Under the pieces are notes generated by a model, which was not told the DNA's origin, ran no database searches, and was given only the letters and a program-made list of their open reading frames with translations. DNA of 64,000 nt from Actinomycetota bacterium. GTDB taxonomy: Bacteria; Actinomycetota; Acidimicrobiia; IMCC26256; PALSA-555. Positions 49,901 to 56,765 of the stretch are shown here, in pieces (position 1 is the stretch's first letter; each line of letters begins with the position of its first letter). The stretch is from the NCBI GenBank assembly GCA_003140175.1, contig PLJD01000069.1, forward strand, positions 16,093 to 80,092, given 5' to 3'. A program made the position numbers and the translations under genes.

Positions 49901-50568
49901 GTCGCGAGCACCCAGACGATGGTCTGGAGACGCCGGATCGGGATGCCGAGCGACGCCGCGCGGTCTGCCCGCTCCGCCCCGGCTCGGATCGCGATCCCGA
50001 GGTCGCTGCATTTGAGAAACAGGGTGAGGCCGACGAGGACGAGCGGGACGGCGACGAAGGCCGCGACGTCGGTGCCTCGGAACACGATGGGGTTGATCGT
50101 GAAGTGCAGGTTGAACGGGGCGGGGATGGTGTTGCCGGTGATGGTGAACCAGCGGGGCAGGAACAGTCCGCCGGCGGCGAGGACCTGGGCGATGCCGATG
50201 GTGGCGACGCTCAAGACCAGGCGGGGAGAGCGGGCGAAGCGCCGGACGAGGAGGAACTCGACCGCGGCACCGACGATCAGCGCCGTCGCCAGCCCGGCGA
50301 CGAGTCCGACCCACCAGTTCAGCGCGAGCGTGCTGATGGTCAAGAGGACGGCCAGGGTCGCAGGCACGGTGCCGAGGTCGCCGGCCGCGAAGTTGATGAT
50401 CCGGTTCGCTCGCCACACCAAGGCGAGACCCAGGGCGAGGAACGACGTCAGCGCTCCGACGAGCGCGCCCTGGACGAGCACCCCGGCGGGGACGCTCCAC
50501 GCCGCGGCGGCGAAGGCCACGACCGCGATCGCCAGGACCGCCGGGCCGAAGCGCCGGGCGGTCGTCAC
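46912..50568 (-). CDS. four-domain fused Liv-type ABC transporter (LivH-LivM-LivF-LivG)
   Basis: One 1218-residue chain holds a whole importer. Residues 1-305 are a LivH-type permease, 345-645 a LivM-type permease (GIIGCSLVVLTGWAGQVSLG). Residues 694-930 form a LivF-type ATPase with Walker A GTNGAGKST at 727, LSGGEQQ and LLLVDELS. Residues 952-1207 form a LivG-type ATPase with Walker A GPNGAGKTT at 985, a divergent signature LSTGTRR, Walker B VILLDEPS and the switch His in VIEHD. The normal genetic order is H-M-G-F. GTG 50568 has a TAGACT hexamer 6 nt upstream. The binding protein follows in an 8-bp overlap. It imports a branched amino acid, amide, urea or aromatic acid; the substrate is unknown. 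Confidence 0.95.
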   Translation of the reverse strand: MTTARRFGPAVLAIAVVAFAAAAWSVPAGVLVQGALVGALTSFLALGLALVWRANRIINFAAGDLGTVPATLAVLLTISTLALNWWVGLVAGLATALIVGAAVEFLLVRRFARSPRLVLSVATIGIAQVLAAGGLFLPRWFTITGNTIPAPFNLHFTINPIVFRGTDVAAFVAVPLVLVGLTLFLKCSDLGIAIRAGAERADRAASLGIPIRRLQTIVWVLATVLAFLAVYLRAGIIGLPIGQVLGPALLLRALAAAVIGRMERLPTIVGAAVVLGIVEQAVVWHWNQPAYVDPVLFVVVVVGLLATGGTDGSRVRESDVSTWQAAREVRPVPRELRRLPEVRLTRVAAGVVVLGVLVAVPALLSASKLSLATAIVIFGIIGCSLVVLTGWAGQVSLGQVAFVGIGAAVSGAVTARLGWDLAAGLLLAGIAGAGVAMVIGLPALRRRGLTLAVTSLAFALMTSDWLLNRSFFGAGTALNWLPGEQIARPPLFGIIAVDTDTRFYYLCLAGLALAVALAYGLRASRTGRAIIATRENERAAEAFGVSTRRLTLFALAFSGFLAAFAGALFVYQQSGLDPGPYQPAASLQVFAMTVIGGLGSIPGAIIGATYVRGVAYFLPTNWQILATGAGLLAVLLVLPGGLGGALADAREALLRRVAARRSIAVSALTDEALDRDDGDELTGAPVTAVPPDARLVITGVEVRYDGVPVLVDARLHAVEGEIVALLGTNGAGKSTLLRAIAGLVPCTEGTVRLDGEDLAGLRADEIAGRGVASVPGGESTFPSLTVGEHLRLAAWTQRHRPAEARAATDRALEHFPMLRDRGRQTAGDLSGGEQQMLALAMALIAAPRLLLVDELSLGLAPAVVTALLGVLRELAGNGTTVVVVEQSADLALAVADRASFLEKGRVRFEGRAADLRGRDDLLRSVFLGDVATRHDGVQLSDQPSPPPVDGSSLAVTDVTKHFGGIVALDAVSFTVHRGEILGVLGPNGAGKTTLFDVVSGFEHPDAGTVALVDRAGQRVELTGRPPAFRAHRGLGRSFQDARLFPALTVEEAVAVALEDWVEVRDPIAAALHLPAVAQSEATVRLRVDELIELFHLGDHADKFVRELSTGTRRIVDLAALVGARPDVILLDEPSSGIAQREAEALAPLLSRIRDELGASLVVIEHDLNFLRAVASRWVALDLGSVIATGTPDEVCADPRVIASYLGQDRPAGHELDRD

Positions 50569-50574
50569 CGGCGG

Positions 50575-50580
50575 AGTCTA
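50575..50580 (-). promoter_or_regulatory. leaderless-type -10 box (TAGACT) of the fused transporter
   Basis: TAGACT on the minus strand, 6 nt before GTG 50568. Confidence 0.5.
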
Positions 50581-50659
50581 CGGAGCGGTGGCGCTCCGGG
50601 GATGGCGTCCTGGGTGATGCCGCCGGGGACGCGAGCCGACCCGTCTCGGTCGAGGCGCG

Positions 50660-51562
50660 TCACCCGGTGACGAACGCGGCGACGACTCGGGCGAGCTCCT
50701 CACCTCGATCCTCTTGGAGGAAATGGCCGCCACCCTCGATCGTGGTGTGCGCTTGACCTGCGCATCCGGGGATCTCGGACTGCAGATAGCGGTCACCACC
50801 GTGCGTGATCGGGTCGCGGTCGCTGAACGCGGTCAGAAACGGCTTCGTCCAGGTGTGCAGAACATCCCATGCTCGACGGTTCGCGTCGCTCGCCGGATCG
50901 TCGGGTGTCGTCGGCACCAGCAGAGGGAACTGCCGCGCGCCTTGCTTGAACTCGTCGTCGGGGAACGGGGCGTCGTAGGCGGCGATGACCTCGGGCGCGA
51001 GGTCGGTCGTACAGCCAGTGTTCACGATGCGCCCGACGTCGAACGCCGGGGTCTCCTGCGAGAAGCGCTGCCAGGCTCGGAAGGCGTCGCCGGGGTCCCG
51101 CTCGCCGGTGGGCAGCATGGTGTTGGCGGCGACGACACGTGCGAACCGCTCTGGGTTCTCGGCCACCAAGCGCAGCCCGATCAGCCCACCCCAGTCTTGA
51201 CCCACCAGGGTGGCGTCGCGCAGCTCGAGCGCGTCGAGCAGCGCGGTCATCCAGTCGACGTGGCGTTGATACGTGTAGTCGTCGCGAGAAGCCGGCTTGT
51301 CGGACCTGCCGAAGCCAACCAGGTCCGGCGCCACCGTGCGGAGGCCCGCGTCCACCAGGACCGGGATCATCCGCCGGTAGAGGAAGCACCACGACGGCTC
51401 ACCGTGGAGCAGCAAGATCGGTGGCGCGCCGCGCGGACCCTCGTCGACGTAGTGGACCCGCAAGGTGGCGCCGTCGCCGTCGGGCACGTCGACGTAATGC
51501 GGTTCGAAGGCGAAGTTGGGGAGGCCCGCAAAGCGGTCGTCGGGGGTGCGCAGCGTCTTCAT
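50660..51562 (-). CDS. haloalkane dehalogenase
   Basis: A 300-residue alpha/beta hydrolase. The nucleophile elbow GQDWGG gives Asp123 and the halide-binding Trp124; the oxyanion motif is HGEPSW (His53 to Trp58), as in DhlA/DhmA-type dehalogenases. The acid is in FSDRDPI and the catalytic His about 280 in GGGHFLQED. It would hydrolyse haloalkanes to alcohols and halide, with no cofactor. A strong AGGAGG ribosome site lies 6 nt before ATG 51562, with TAGCGT as a possible -10 near 51641. Epoxide hydrolase is excluded by the Asp-Trp pair and the missing lid Tyr pattern, though the lid was not analysed in detail. Confidence 0.9.
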   Translation of the reverse strand: MKTLRTPDDRFAGLPNFAFEPHYVDVPDGDGATLRVHYVDEGPRGAPPILLLHGEPSWCFLYRRMIPVLVDAGLRTVAPDLVGFGRSDKPASRDDYTYQRHVDWMTALLDALELRDATLVGQDWGGLIGLRLVAENPERFARVVAANTMLPTGERDPGDAFRAWQRFSQETPAFDVGRIVNTGCTTDLAPEVIAAYDAPFPDDEFKQGARQFPLLVPTTPDDPASDANRRAWDVLHTWTKPFLTAFSDRDPITHGGDRYLQSEIPGCAGQAHTTIEGGGHFLQEDRGEELARVVAAFVTG

Positions 51563-51709
51563 CTCGAGCCTCCTGGGGGAGCGCGGGCGTGGTCTCGACC
51601 GGTCGGCGTGACCACGCACGGTTCGAGTCCAGCTCGGACGCTACGCGCCGACTCCGTGCCGCACGAAGCTCGTCGCTCCGTTCGGCACGGAGTCGGCAGA
51701 GCCCGGCGT

Positions 51710-51715
51710 TACCCT
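51710..51715 (+). promoter_or_regulatory. leaderless-type -10 box (TACCCT)
   Basis: TACCCT is followed after 7 nt by GTG 51723. Confidence 0.52.
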
Positions 51716-51722
51716 GGCTCGG

Positions 51723-52532
51723 GTGACGGATGAACCGCACCGTCCTGACGCACCCCGCGACCCCTCGGTGGCGGAAACCTTCTGGGCGCCCCCCGAGGAC
51801 GAGCCTGGTCCGACGCCCACCGGCCGAGCGGTGCGCCGCCACCGAGCCCGGCGGCGCCGGGTGTTCCTCGGCGTCGGTGCGGTGGTGGTCGTGGCGGCAG
51901 TGGTGGCCGGGGTGGTCGTCCTGACCGCAGGATCCTCGACCAAGCAGCGGACGACCCGTCCCACGACCGGGCCCACGGCGATCACGACGACGACGACCAG
52001 CGCGCCGAGCGCGACTCCGACCACGGTCGTGCCCAAGTCGTCGAACCCGGTGGTTGCCCTCGCCCAGCAATACGACGGCTCCTACTCGGGCACCTTCACG
52101 AACACGACGTACCACACGACCGGGCCGGCGTCGCTGGACCTGCGCATCGACCCGACCGCGGGCACCCTGACCGCCGCCGTCGCCCTGAACGGCGACCTCT
52201 TCGGCGGCGGGGCCAAGGCGGTTCGCCAGATCAACGGGACCATCGCGCTGGGCAATCCCGCGGCCGCGGCCACGACGCAGACAGCCAGCTTCGGGCCCGT
52301 GACCGGCAAGCTCGGGTCAGGCCTGTCGATCGTGCTCACCGCGCTCAACGTGCCTGACCCCAAGGTGCAGACGTTCCAGCTCACCGGTCTGCTTCGCTCC
52401 GACAAGAAGGGATTCGACGCGACGTTCACCGTCGGGTTCCGCGACGGCCACACCGCCCAGGGCACCGTGACGGTCCTGTGCGCCACGACTGGTCAACGGC
52501 CGAGCCAGGTCACGACGCTCTGCTCGTCGTGA
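51723..52532 (+). CDS. single-pass membrane-anchored secreted protein of unknown function
   Basis: A 269-residue protein. A Pro/Asp/Glu-rich cytoplasmic N-terminus (about 45 residues) and a basic cluster (RRHRARRRR) precede one membrane helix (VFLGVGAVVVVAAVVAGVVVLTAG). A Thr/Ser/Pro linker follows, then a beta-rich extracytoplasmic domain from residue about 110 (YDGSYSGTFTNTTYH, SLDLRIDPTAGTL, FDATFTVGFRDGHTAQG) with two Cys near the end. The domain is not recognised; the repeats of G-T-x-T suggest a beta sandwich. GTG start set by TACCCT 7 nt upstream. Confidence 0.75.
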   Translation: MTDEPHRPDAPRDPSVAETFWAPPEDEPGPTPTGRAVRRHRARRRRVFLGVGAVVVVAAVVAGVVVLTAGSSTKQRTTRPTTGPTAITTTTTSAPSATPTTVVPKSSNPVVALAQQYDGSYSGTFTNTTYHTTGPASLDLRIDPTAGTLTAAVALNGDLFGGGAKAVRQINGTIALGNPAAAATTQTASFGPVTGKLGSGLSIVLTALNVPDPKVQTFQLTGLLRSDKKGFDATFTVGFRDGHTAQGTVTVLCATTGQRPSQVTTLCSS

Positions 52533-52585
52533 ACGGCGACCGTGGGATCGGTAGAGTCGTCGCTGATCGCCCACCGAGAGAGACC

Positions 52586-52747
52586 GTGCTGCGCTCCGAC
52601 CGACCATCGCTGCCGACGAAGACCTCGTACCAGCGGGGAGCAGCCGATGACACCGCGGACGTCCGCCTCGTCCTCCCGTCAGGCGACGGCCGGTGGACCG
52701 CCGGACACGTGCTGACCGTCGACGGCGACCCTTCCGTGCGGGTCTGA
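52586..52747 (+). pseudogene. SDR C-terminal remnant
   Basis: A 53-residue frame opening with GTG 52586 after GAGAGAG. Its last 30 residues (ADVRLVLPSGDGRW and TAGHVLTVDGDPSVRV) match the C-terminal end of FabG-like reductases, where the usual text is TGxxLxVDGG. The Gly-rich cofactor site and YxxxK are absent. TAGAGT at 52551-52556 could be a -10 box. It may be a decayed gene tail, like the one at 13268-13405. Confidence 0.45.
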
Positions 52748-52774
52748 CCCCGCACTCGCGAGAACGTTCCGGTC

Positions 52775-53506
52775 GTGCGTCGCTCGGTCTGCGGGTTCGT
52801 GGTGGTCGTCCTCGTCGCCGCGGTCGCGCTCCTTGCCAGCCCGGCCGGCGCCGCGAGTGTTGGGGGTGGGGCACGCCTGGGCGTGAAGGGTGCAGTGCTG
52901 GCACCGACCCGACATGGGCCGACGGTCAGCCTGGCGTCCGGCGCGGCGTGTCGGACCCTGCTGACCGGAAGCGGTGGGCAGTGCGGCCTGGTCGCCGCGC
53001 CGGGTGGTGGGCTGCTCTTCACGATCGAGGCGGGGCCGCCCGCCGTGGCGGGCCTCGTGTCACGGCCCTGGACGGTGACGGTATACCGCGCGTCGAGCCC
53101 CGGGCGGTGGGAGGCGGCGCTCCAGACGCGCCCGAGCGGTGGCCGAGCGGGACCGCTCTTCGCCGCGGTGACGGCACGGACCGCCGAGCTGACCGGTCAC
53201 GGTCAGAGCCTCGTGCTCGGCTACCGCTCGGAGGGGTCGGGCGCCTTCCTCGACATCGACCTGGTCGTCGGTACGGCCCGCGGTCCACGCGTCGCCGGTC
53301 ACACGGTTCTCGACCAGGGCGTCGCACTCGTCCAGCCGGGCCAGCTGGTCGCGTACTTCGCCGTGTACCGCGCGCGTGACGCCAACTGCTGTCCGTCGTT
53401 CATCGAGCGGGACGTGATCCGAGCCCGCGGCACGTCCTTCGTCGTTGCGTCCGGTCGGCGGCTCCCGACCCACCAGGTGAAGTTCCCGCCGAGCGACCTC
53501 GGCTGA
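52775..53506 (+). CDS. secreted protein of unknown function
   Basis: A 243-residue protein with a clear Sec signal (RRSVCGFVVVVLVAAVALLASPAGA). The mature part begins with a segment containing two Cys (AACRTLLTGSGGQCGLV), followed by beta-rich sequence. It ends LVQPGQLVAYFAVYRARDANCCPSF, with a Cys pair, then FIERDVIRARG. The paired Cys suggest disulfides. No family is recognised; similar LppP/LprE-like secreted proteins carry the ARDANCCPS motif, so a cell-envelope lipoprotein-like role is possible. It is probably co-transcribed with the downstream phosphatase (no gap). Confidence 0.78.
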   Translation: MRRSVCGFVVVVLVAAVALLASPAGAASVGGGARLGVKGAVLAPTRHGPTVSLASGAACRTLLTGSGGQCGLVAAPGGGLLFTIEAGPPAVAGLVSRPWTVTVYRASSPGRWEAALQTRPSGGRAGPLFAAVTARTAELTGHGQSLVLGYRSEGSGAFLDIDLVVGTARGPRVAGHTVLDQGVALVQPGQLVAYFAVYRARDANCCPSFIERDVIRARGTSFVVASGRRLPTHQVKFPPSDLG

Positions 53507-54031
53507 GTGGAGTCCCCGGTGCCCCACCTGGTCTTTCTCTGCACCGGCAACGCCGCTCGATCGGTGATGGCCGGGGCGATCCTCGCTGCCCATCTCGATG
53601 ACGTCGAGATCACGACCGCGGGGACGCACGTCGTCGAGGGCATGCCGATGAGCTGGCGGACCCGGGAAGCGCTGGCCGGGCTCGACGTCGCGGCGCCCCG
53701 ACACCGGAGTACCCAGCTGCGCGACCCCCACGTTGACACCGCCGACCTCGTGGTCGCCTTGGCCGGCGAGCACGTCGCCTACGTGCGGCGTACCCATCCC
53801 GAGGCCGCCGCCCGGACGGGCACGCTGCGGCGGCTCGCCCGCGATCTCCCCGCCACCGGGGCCACCTTCGCGGCCCGGGTGAGCGCGCTGCACCTCGAAT
53901 TGATCGCGCTCGACCCATGGGAGGACGTGGTCGACCCGGCCGGCGGCGACCTCCCCGAGTTCGAAGAGTGCGCCCGAGAGATCCACGCCTTGCTCCACCA
54001 GCTCGCTCCGGCGCTCACTGACACCGTTTGA
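53507..54031 (+). CDS. low-molecular-weight protein tyrosine phosphatase-like protein
   Basis: A 174-residue protein with the phosphatase loop LCTGNAARS (Cys12-x5-Arg18) near the N-terminus and an Asp-containing DPAGGDLPEF near the C-terminus that supplies the general acid. This matches the LMW-PTP/ArsC(Trx) fold. It could dephosphorylate Tyr residues or reduce arsenate; the missing extra Cys residues favour the phosphatase. GTG 53507 directly follows the upstream TGA; an internal GTG at 53519 is also possible. Confidence 0.8.
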   Translation: MESPVPHLVFLCTGNAARSVMAGAILAAHLDDVEITTAGTHVVEGMPMSWRTREALAGLDVAAPRHRSTQLRDPHVDTADLVVALAGEHVAYVRRTHPEAAARTGTLRRLARDLPATGATFAARVSALHLELIALDPWEDVVDPAGGDLPEFEECAREIHALLHQLAPALTDTV

Positions 54032-54364
54032 CGCTCGGCGGCCACCTCGGCGGCGGCTCGGGACTCACACCCACCGCGGTGGCATGACCACGGCGTGCGT
54101 ACCGGCAACGGCTGGTCACGATCACCTCGACGCCCTCCACCACGCGGTCAGCCGCAGCCGCGCTGGTGTCGGCTCGAGTTCGACCCGCTGACCGGGATCA
54201 CCAGAATGGTGCCGCGTCGACGCTGTCGAAGACGCCGCGCGTCATGGCCTTCGCCGTCAGGCTCGGTGACGAAGGCCAGGCCGAGGTATACGACGGTCAC
54301 GGAGCAACCTCGCGTCGGGGGCGCGGGTGGTGTTCGTGGGCCGTTCGCTGACGCAAACGCCGGC

Positions 54365-54381
54365 TGTCAACGCGTTGTCAA
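54365..54381 (-). repeat. TTGACA direct repeat upstream of the Liv operon
   Basis: On the minus strand TTGACA-ACGCG-TTGACA, two 6-bp copies 11 bp apart (about one helical turn), 155 bp before the livG start. It resembles a regulator-binding tandem site; the spacing is suggestive only. Confidence 0.4.
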
Positions 54382-54501
54382 AGGGTCTCGGATCTGGTCT
54401 GGTTCTCGAGTCCAGTGGGAGTCCGCCTGGGTCCAGCCTGGACGCGCTCTGACCTGCGACCTCGGGACCGGCTGCGCCCGCGCGGACTCCAAGACCTGAT
54501 A

Positions 54502-54507
54502 TACCGT
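54502..54507 (+). promoter_or_regulatory. putative -10 box of the second Liv operon
   Basis: TATACCGT contains TACCGT, 28 nt before GTG 54536, with GGGGGGAG in the leader as the ribosome site. Confidence 0.5.
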
Positions 54508-54535
54508 CAGATCCGGACAAGGGGGGAGTGCCGGA

Positions 54536-55357
54536 GTGACGGCTGTAGACCGCGAGCTCAAAGGCGCGCCCGGCGTGACCATGGATGATCGCGGTCCCGC
54601 ACTCTCGCTGACCGATGTCACGGTCCGGTTCGGCGGGATTACCGCCCTGCAAGGCGTCAGCCTGACCCTCGAGTGGGGAGAGGTTCGAGGCCTCATCGGG
54701 CCAAACGGTGCGGGCAAGACAACACTCTTCGACGTGATCTCGGGCTTGCGGATGCCCGATACGGGGCAGGTCATGCTCGCGGGCGAGAACGTGACGCGAC
54801 GCTCGTCGATCTACCGGGCCCGGCGAGGGCTGCGTCGGACGTTCCAGCGGGTCCAGGCGTTTGGCTGGCTGAGCGTCGAGGACAACGTGCTGAGCGCGCT
54901 CGAGTGGCGGGGTGGGGGAGGCGGCTTGGCCGCGGACCTCCTGTCGCTCCGGAGCCGCCGCCGGCGCGAGCGGGAGCGGCGCGAGCGCGTGGCCGAGGTG
55001 CTCGAGCTGTGTGGCCTGACTGCCATCCGGGGAGAGCTGGCGGGGTCACTGCCGATCGGCCTGGCCCGGATGATGGAGCTCGCGCGAGCCATTGTGGATC
55101 ACCCTCGCGTGCTCCTGCTCGACGAGCCGACCTCGGGACTCGACGAGACCGAGGCGGCTCGGCTCGGGGAGCGGATCCAAGCCATCCGCCGTGACGAGTC
55201 CTGCGCGGTGCTCCTCGTCGAGCATGACGTCGGGTTCGTGATGAAGCACTGTGACCGGATCGTGGTCCTCGACCTCGGGCAAGTACTGACGGTCGGAGAG
55301 CCACACGAGGTGCAGTCCAATGCTGCGGTGCGCGCCGCGTACCTCGGCGAGGACTGA
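54536..55357 (+). CDS. Liv-type ABC transporter ATPase (LivG)
   Basis: A 273-residue ATPase. Walker A is GPNGAGKTT, followed by LRRTFQRVQAF. The signature segment is unusual (LPIGLARMMELARA in place of LSYGQQR), Walker B is VLLLDEPTSGLD, and LVEHDVGFVMKHCDRI is the switch region. A Gly-rich insert (GGGGGLAADLL) lies in the helical domain. It starts with a GTG after a GGGGGGAG site. In this system LivG is a separate gene, while LivF is fused to the permeases downstream. Confidence 0.92.
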   Translation: MTAVDRELKGAPGVTMDDRGPALSLTDVTVRFGGITALQGVSLTLEWGEVRGLIGPNGAGKTTLFDVISGLRMPDTGQVMLAGENVTRRSSIYRARRGLRRTFQRVQAFGWLSVEDNVLSALEWRGGGGGLAADLLSLRSRRRRERERRERVAEVLELCGLTAIRGELAGSLPIGLARMMELARAIVDHPRVLLLDEPTSGLDETEAARLGERIQAIRRDESCAVLLVEHDVGFVMKHCDRIVVLDLGQVLTVGEPHEVQSNAAVRAAYLGED

Positions 55358-55392
55358 GACAAGAACCGCAAGACAAAGCACAAGGGGGAGCT

Positions 55393-56664
55393 GTGAAACG
55401 AAGAAAGTGGGTCGCCGCAACTGCGGCAGTCGCCGTCTCGGGCGCATTCGCGTTGGTGGGAGGTGTGTCAGGGGGGACGGCCGGTGCCGCTGGAAGCGTC
55501 CGCGGCGTGACGAGCAACTCGATCACCGTCGCCGGGGTCTCCCAGCAAACCCAGTTCCCGGGGACCGATATCGAAACCGGGGCAAAGGCGGCCTTCGCGG
55601 CTGTGAACGCGAAGGGTGGCGTCGCTGGGCGCCAGATCAAGTACGCCGAGAGTGCCGATGATGGAGGCGCAGTCAGCTCCGACCTCAGCACCGTCCAGCG
55701 GCTGGTGGAGCAGGATCAGGTCTTTGCGATCGTGCCGGTGCTCGACCCGTATCTCGATGAGTCCGGGCCGTACCTGAAGCAGCAGCAGGTGCCGTTCTTC
55801 GGGTGGGGAATCGACACCGCGTACTGCAACAACCCGTACGCGTTCGGGTTCACGGGCTGCATCGTGCCGCCGCCGAGCACTCCCACCACGGGGACCACGT
55901 GGGGTGCGTTGGTCAACGCCTACTTCAAGGCGCACGGCAGCCCCAACGGGGCGAAGGGTAAGACCGCGGCCGTGATCTCGGAGGACAACGCGACCGGGAA
56001 ACAAGGCGCGGTGGTCATCCAGGCGCAGGTCAAGCGGGCGGGCTTCAAGGCGGTATACGTGCAGAGCACGCTCCCGCCGGTGCCACCCGGTGACTACTCG
56101 CCCTTCATCAACGCGATGTTGACGAGTAACGGCGGGAAGGCGCCCGACGCGATCTTTCTGACCACGTCGGTGCCGAACACCCTCAAGCTCGCGGTGGCGC
56201 TGCCCCAGGCCGGCTACAAGGGCGTCCTTACCAACGCGGTGCTGTACGACCCGCGCGCGACGTCGATCCTGAAGAACAACTTCGCGTTCACCCAGTTCGA
56301 CGTGCCCGCGGACACCACGAACCCTGCGATGCAGCAGATCGTGGCGAACCTCAAGGCCATCGGTGGGCCGAACGTGGTGATCACCCAAGGCATGCTCTCG
56401 GCCTACTTCTCGGCCGATGCCTTCGTGAAGGTTCTCCAGAAGGTCGGGAAGAACCTCACGCCGCAGACTTTTGCCGCGGCGATGAAGAACTTCACCTATT
56501 CCATCCCCGGCGTCGTCGGGCCGACCGTCTATCCCGAGGCTCAGACCGAGGGTTCGCCGTGCGGCACCCTGGTCGGGAGCGACGGGACGACGTTCAGCAT
56601 CTCGGTGAAGTACAGCTGCTACCAGGACTTCAACTACAAGACAGGCAAGAACCTGAAGTTCTAG
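55393..56664 (+). CDS. Liv-type ABC substrate-binding protein
   Basis: A 423-residue Peripla_BP_6 protein with a Sec signal (residues 1-33, RRKWVAATAAVAVSGAFALVGG). ITVAGVSQQTQFPGTDIETG, AKAAFAAVNAKGGVAGRQIKY and the hinge VPFFGWGIDTAYCNNPYAF match branched-chain amino acid, amide or urea binders. A Cys pair (YCNNPYAFGFTGC) may form a disulfide. An AAGGGGGAG ribosome site precedes the GTG. It is the middle gene of the second Liv operon, and a strong hairpin follows it, which would let it be made in excess over the membrane part. Confidence 0.93.
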   Translation: MKRRKWVAATAAVAVSGAFALVGGVSGGTAGAAGSVRGVTSNSITVAGVSQQTQFPGTDIETGAKAAFAAVNAKGGVAGRQIKYAESADDGGAVSSDLSTVQRLVEQDQVFAIVPVLDPYLDESGPYLKQQQVPFFGWGIDTAYCNNPYAFGFTGCIVPPPSTPTTGTTWGALVNAYFKAHGSPNGAKGKTAAVISEDNATGKQGAVVIQAQVKRAGFKAVYVQSTLPPVPPGDYSPFINAMLTSNGGKAPDAIFLTTSVPNTLKLAVALPQAGYKGVLTNAVLYDPRATSILKNNFAFTQFDVPADTTNPAMQQIVANLKAIGGPNVVITQGMLSAYFSADAFVKVLQKVGKNLTPQTFAAAMKNFTYSIPGVVGPTVYPEAQTEGSPCGTLVGSDGTTFSISVKYSCYQDFNYKTGKNLKF

Positions 56665-56683
56665 GTGCTCAGCGGACGGACCG

Positions 56684-56725
56684 CGGCGGTGGTGGTAGGG
56701 CGATAAGCCCGGGCCACCACCGCCG
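56684..56725 (+). terminator. intra-operon hairpin after the binding-protein gene
   Basis: A perfect 12-bp stem CGGCGGTGGTGG / CCACCACCGCCG with an 18-nt loop that can itself pair, and flanking GACGG / CCGTC that extend it. TCTTTCC follows. It lies between the binding-protein and permease genes, 40 nt before the permease TTG, so partial termination or mRNA protection is likely. Confidence 0.75.
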
Positions 56726-56765
56726 GGCCGTCTTTCCTGTCGTAGAAAATCTCGAGGGCTGACCG

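Larger units (their letters stand above)
54032..54535. other. 504-bp intergenic region
   Basis: No gene is supported; the track ORFs across it lack known patterns. The right part holds a direct repeat of TGTCAA (54365-54381) and a TATACCGT promoter core (TACCGT at 54502-54507) with a GGGGGGAG ribosome site for the next gene. The left 300 bp show nothing further. Confidence 0.5.

Noticed and set aside
54032-54360. Possible integrase or other gene remnant in the gap before the second Liv operon
   Set aside because: All six frames lack recognisable motifs; no att-like repeats or tRNA nearby.
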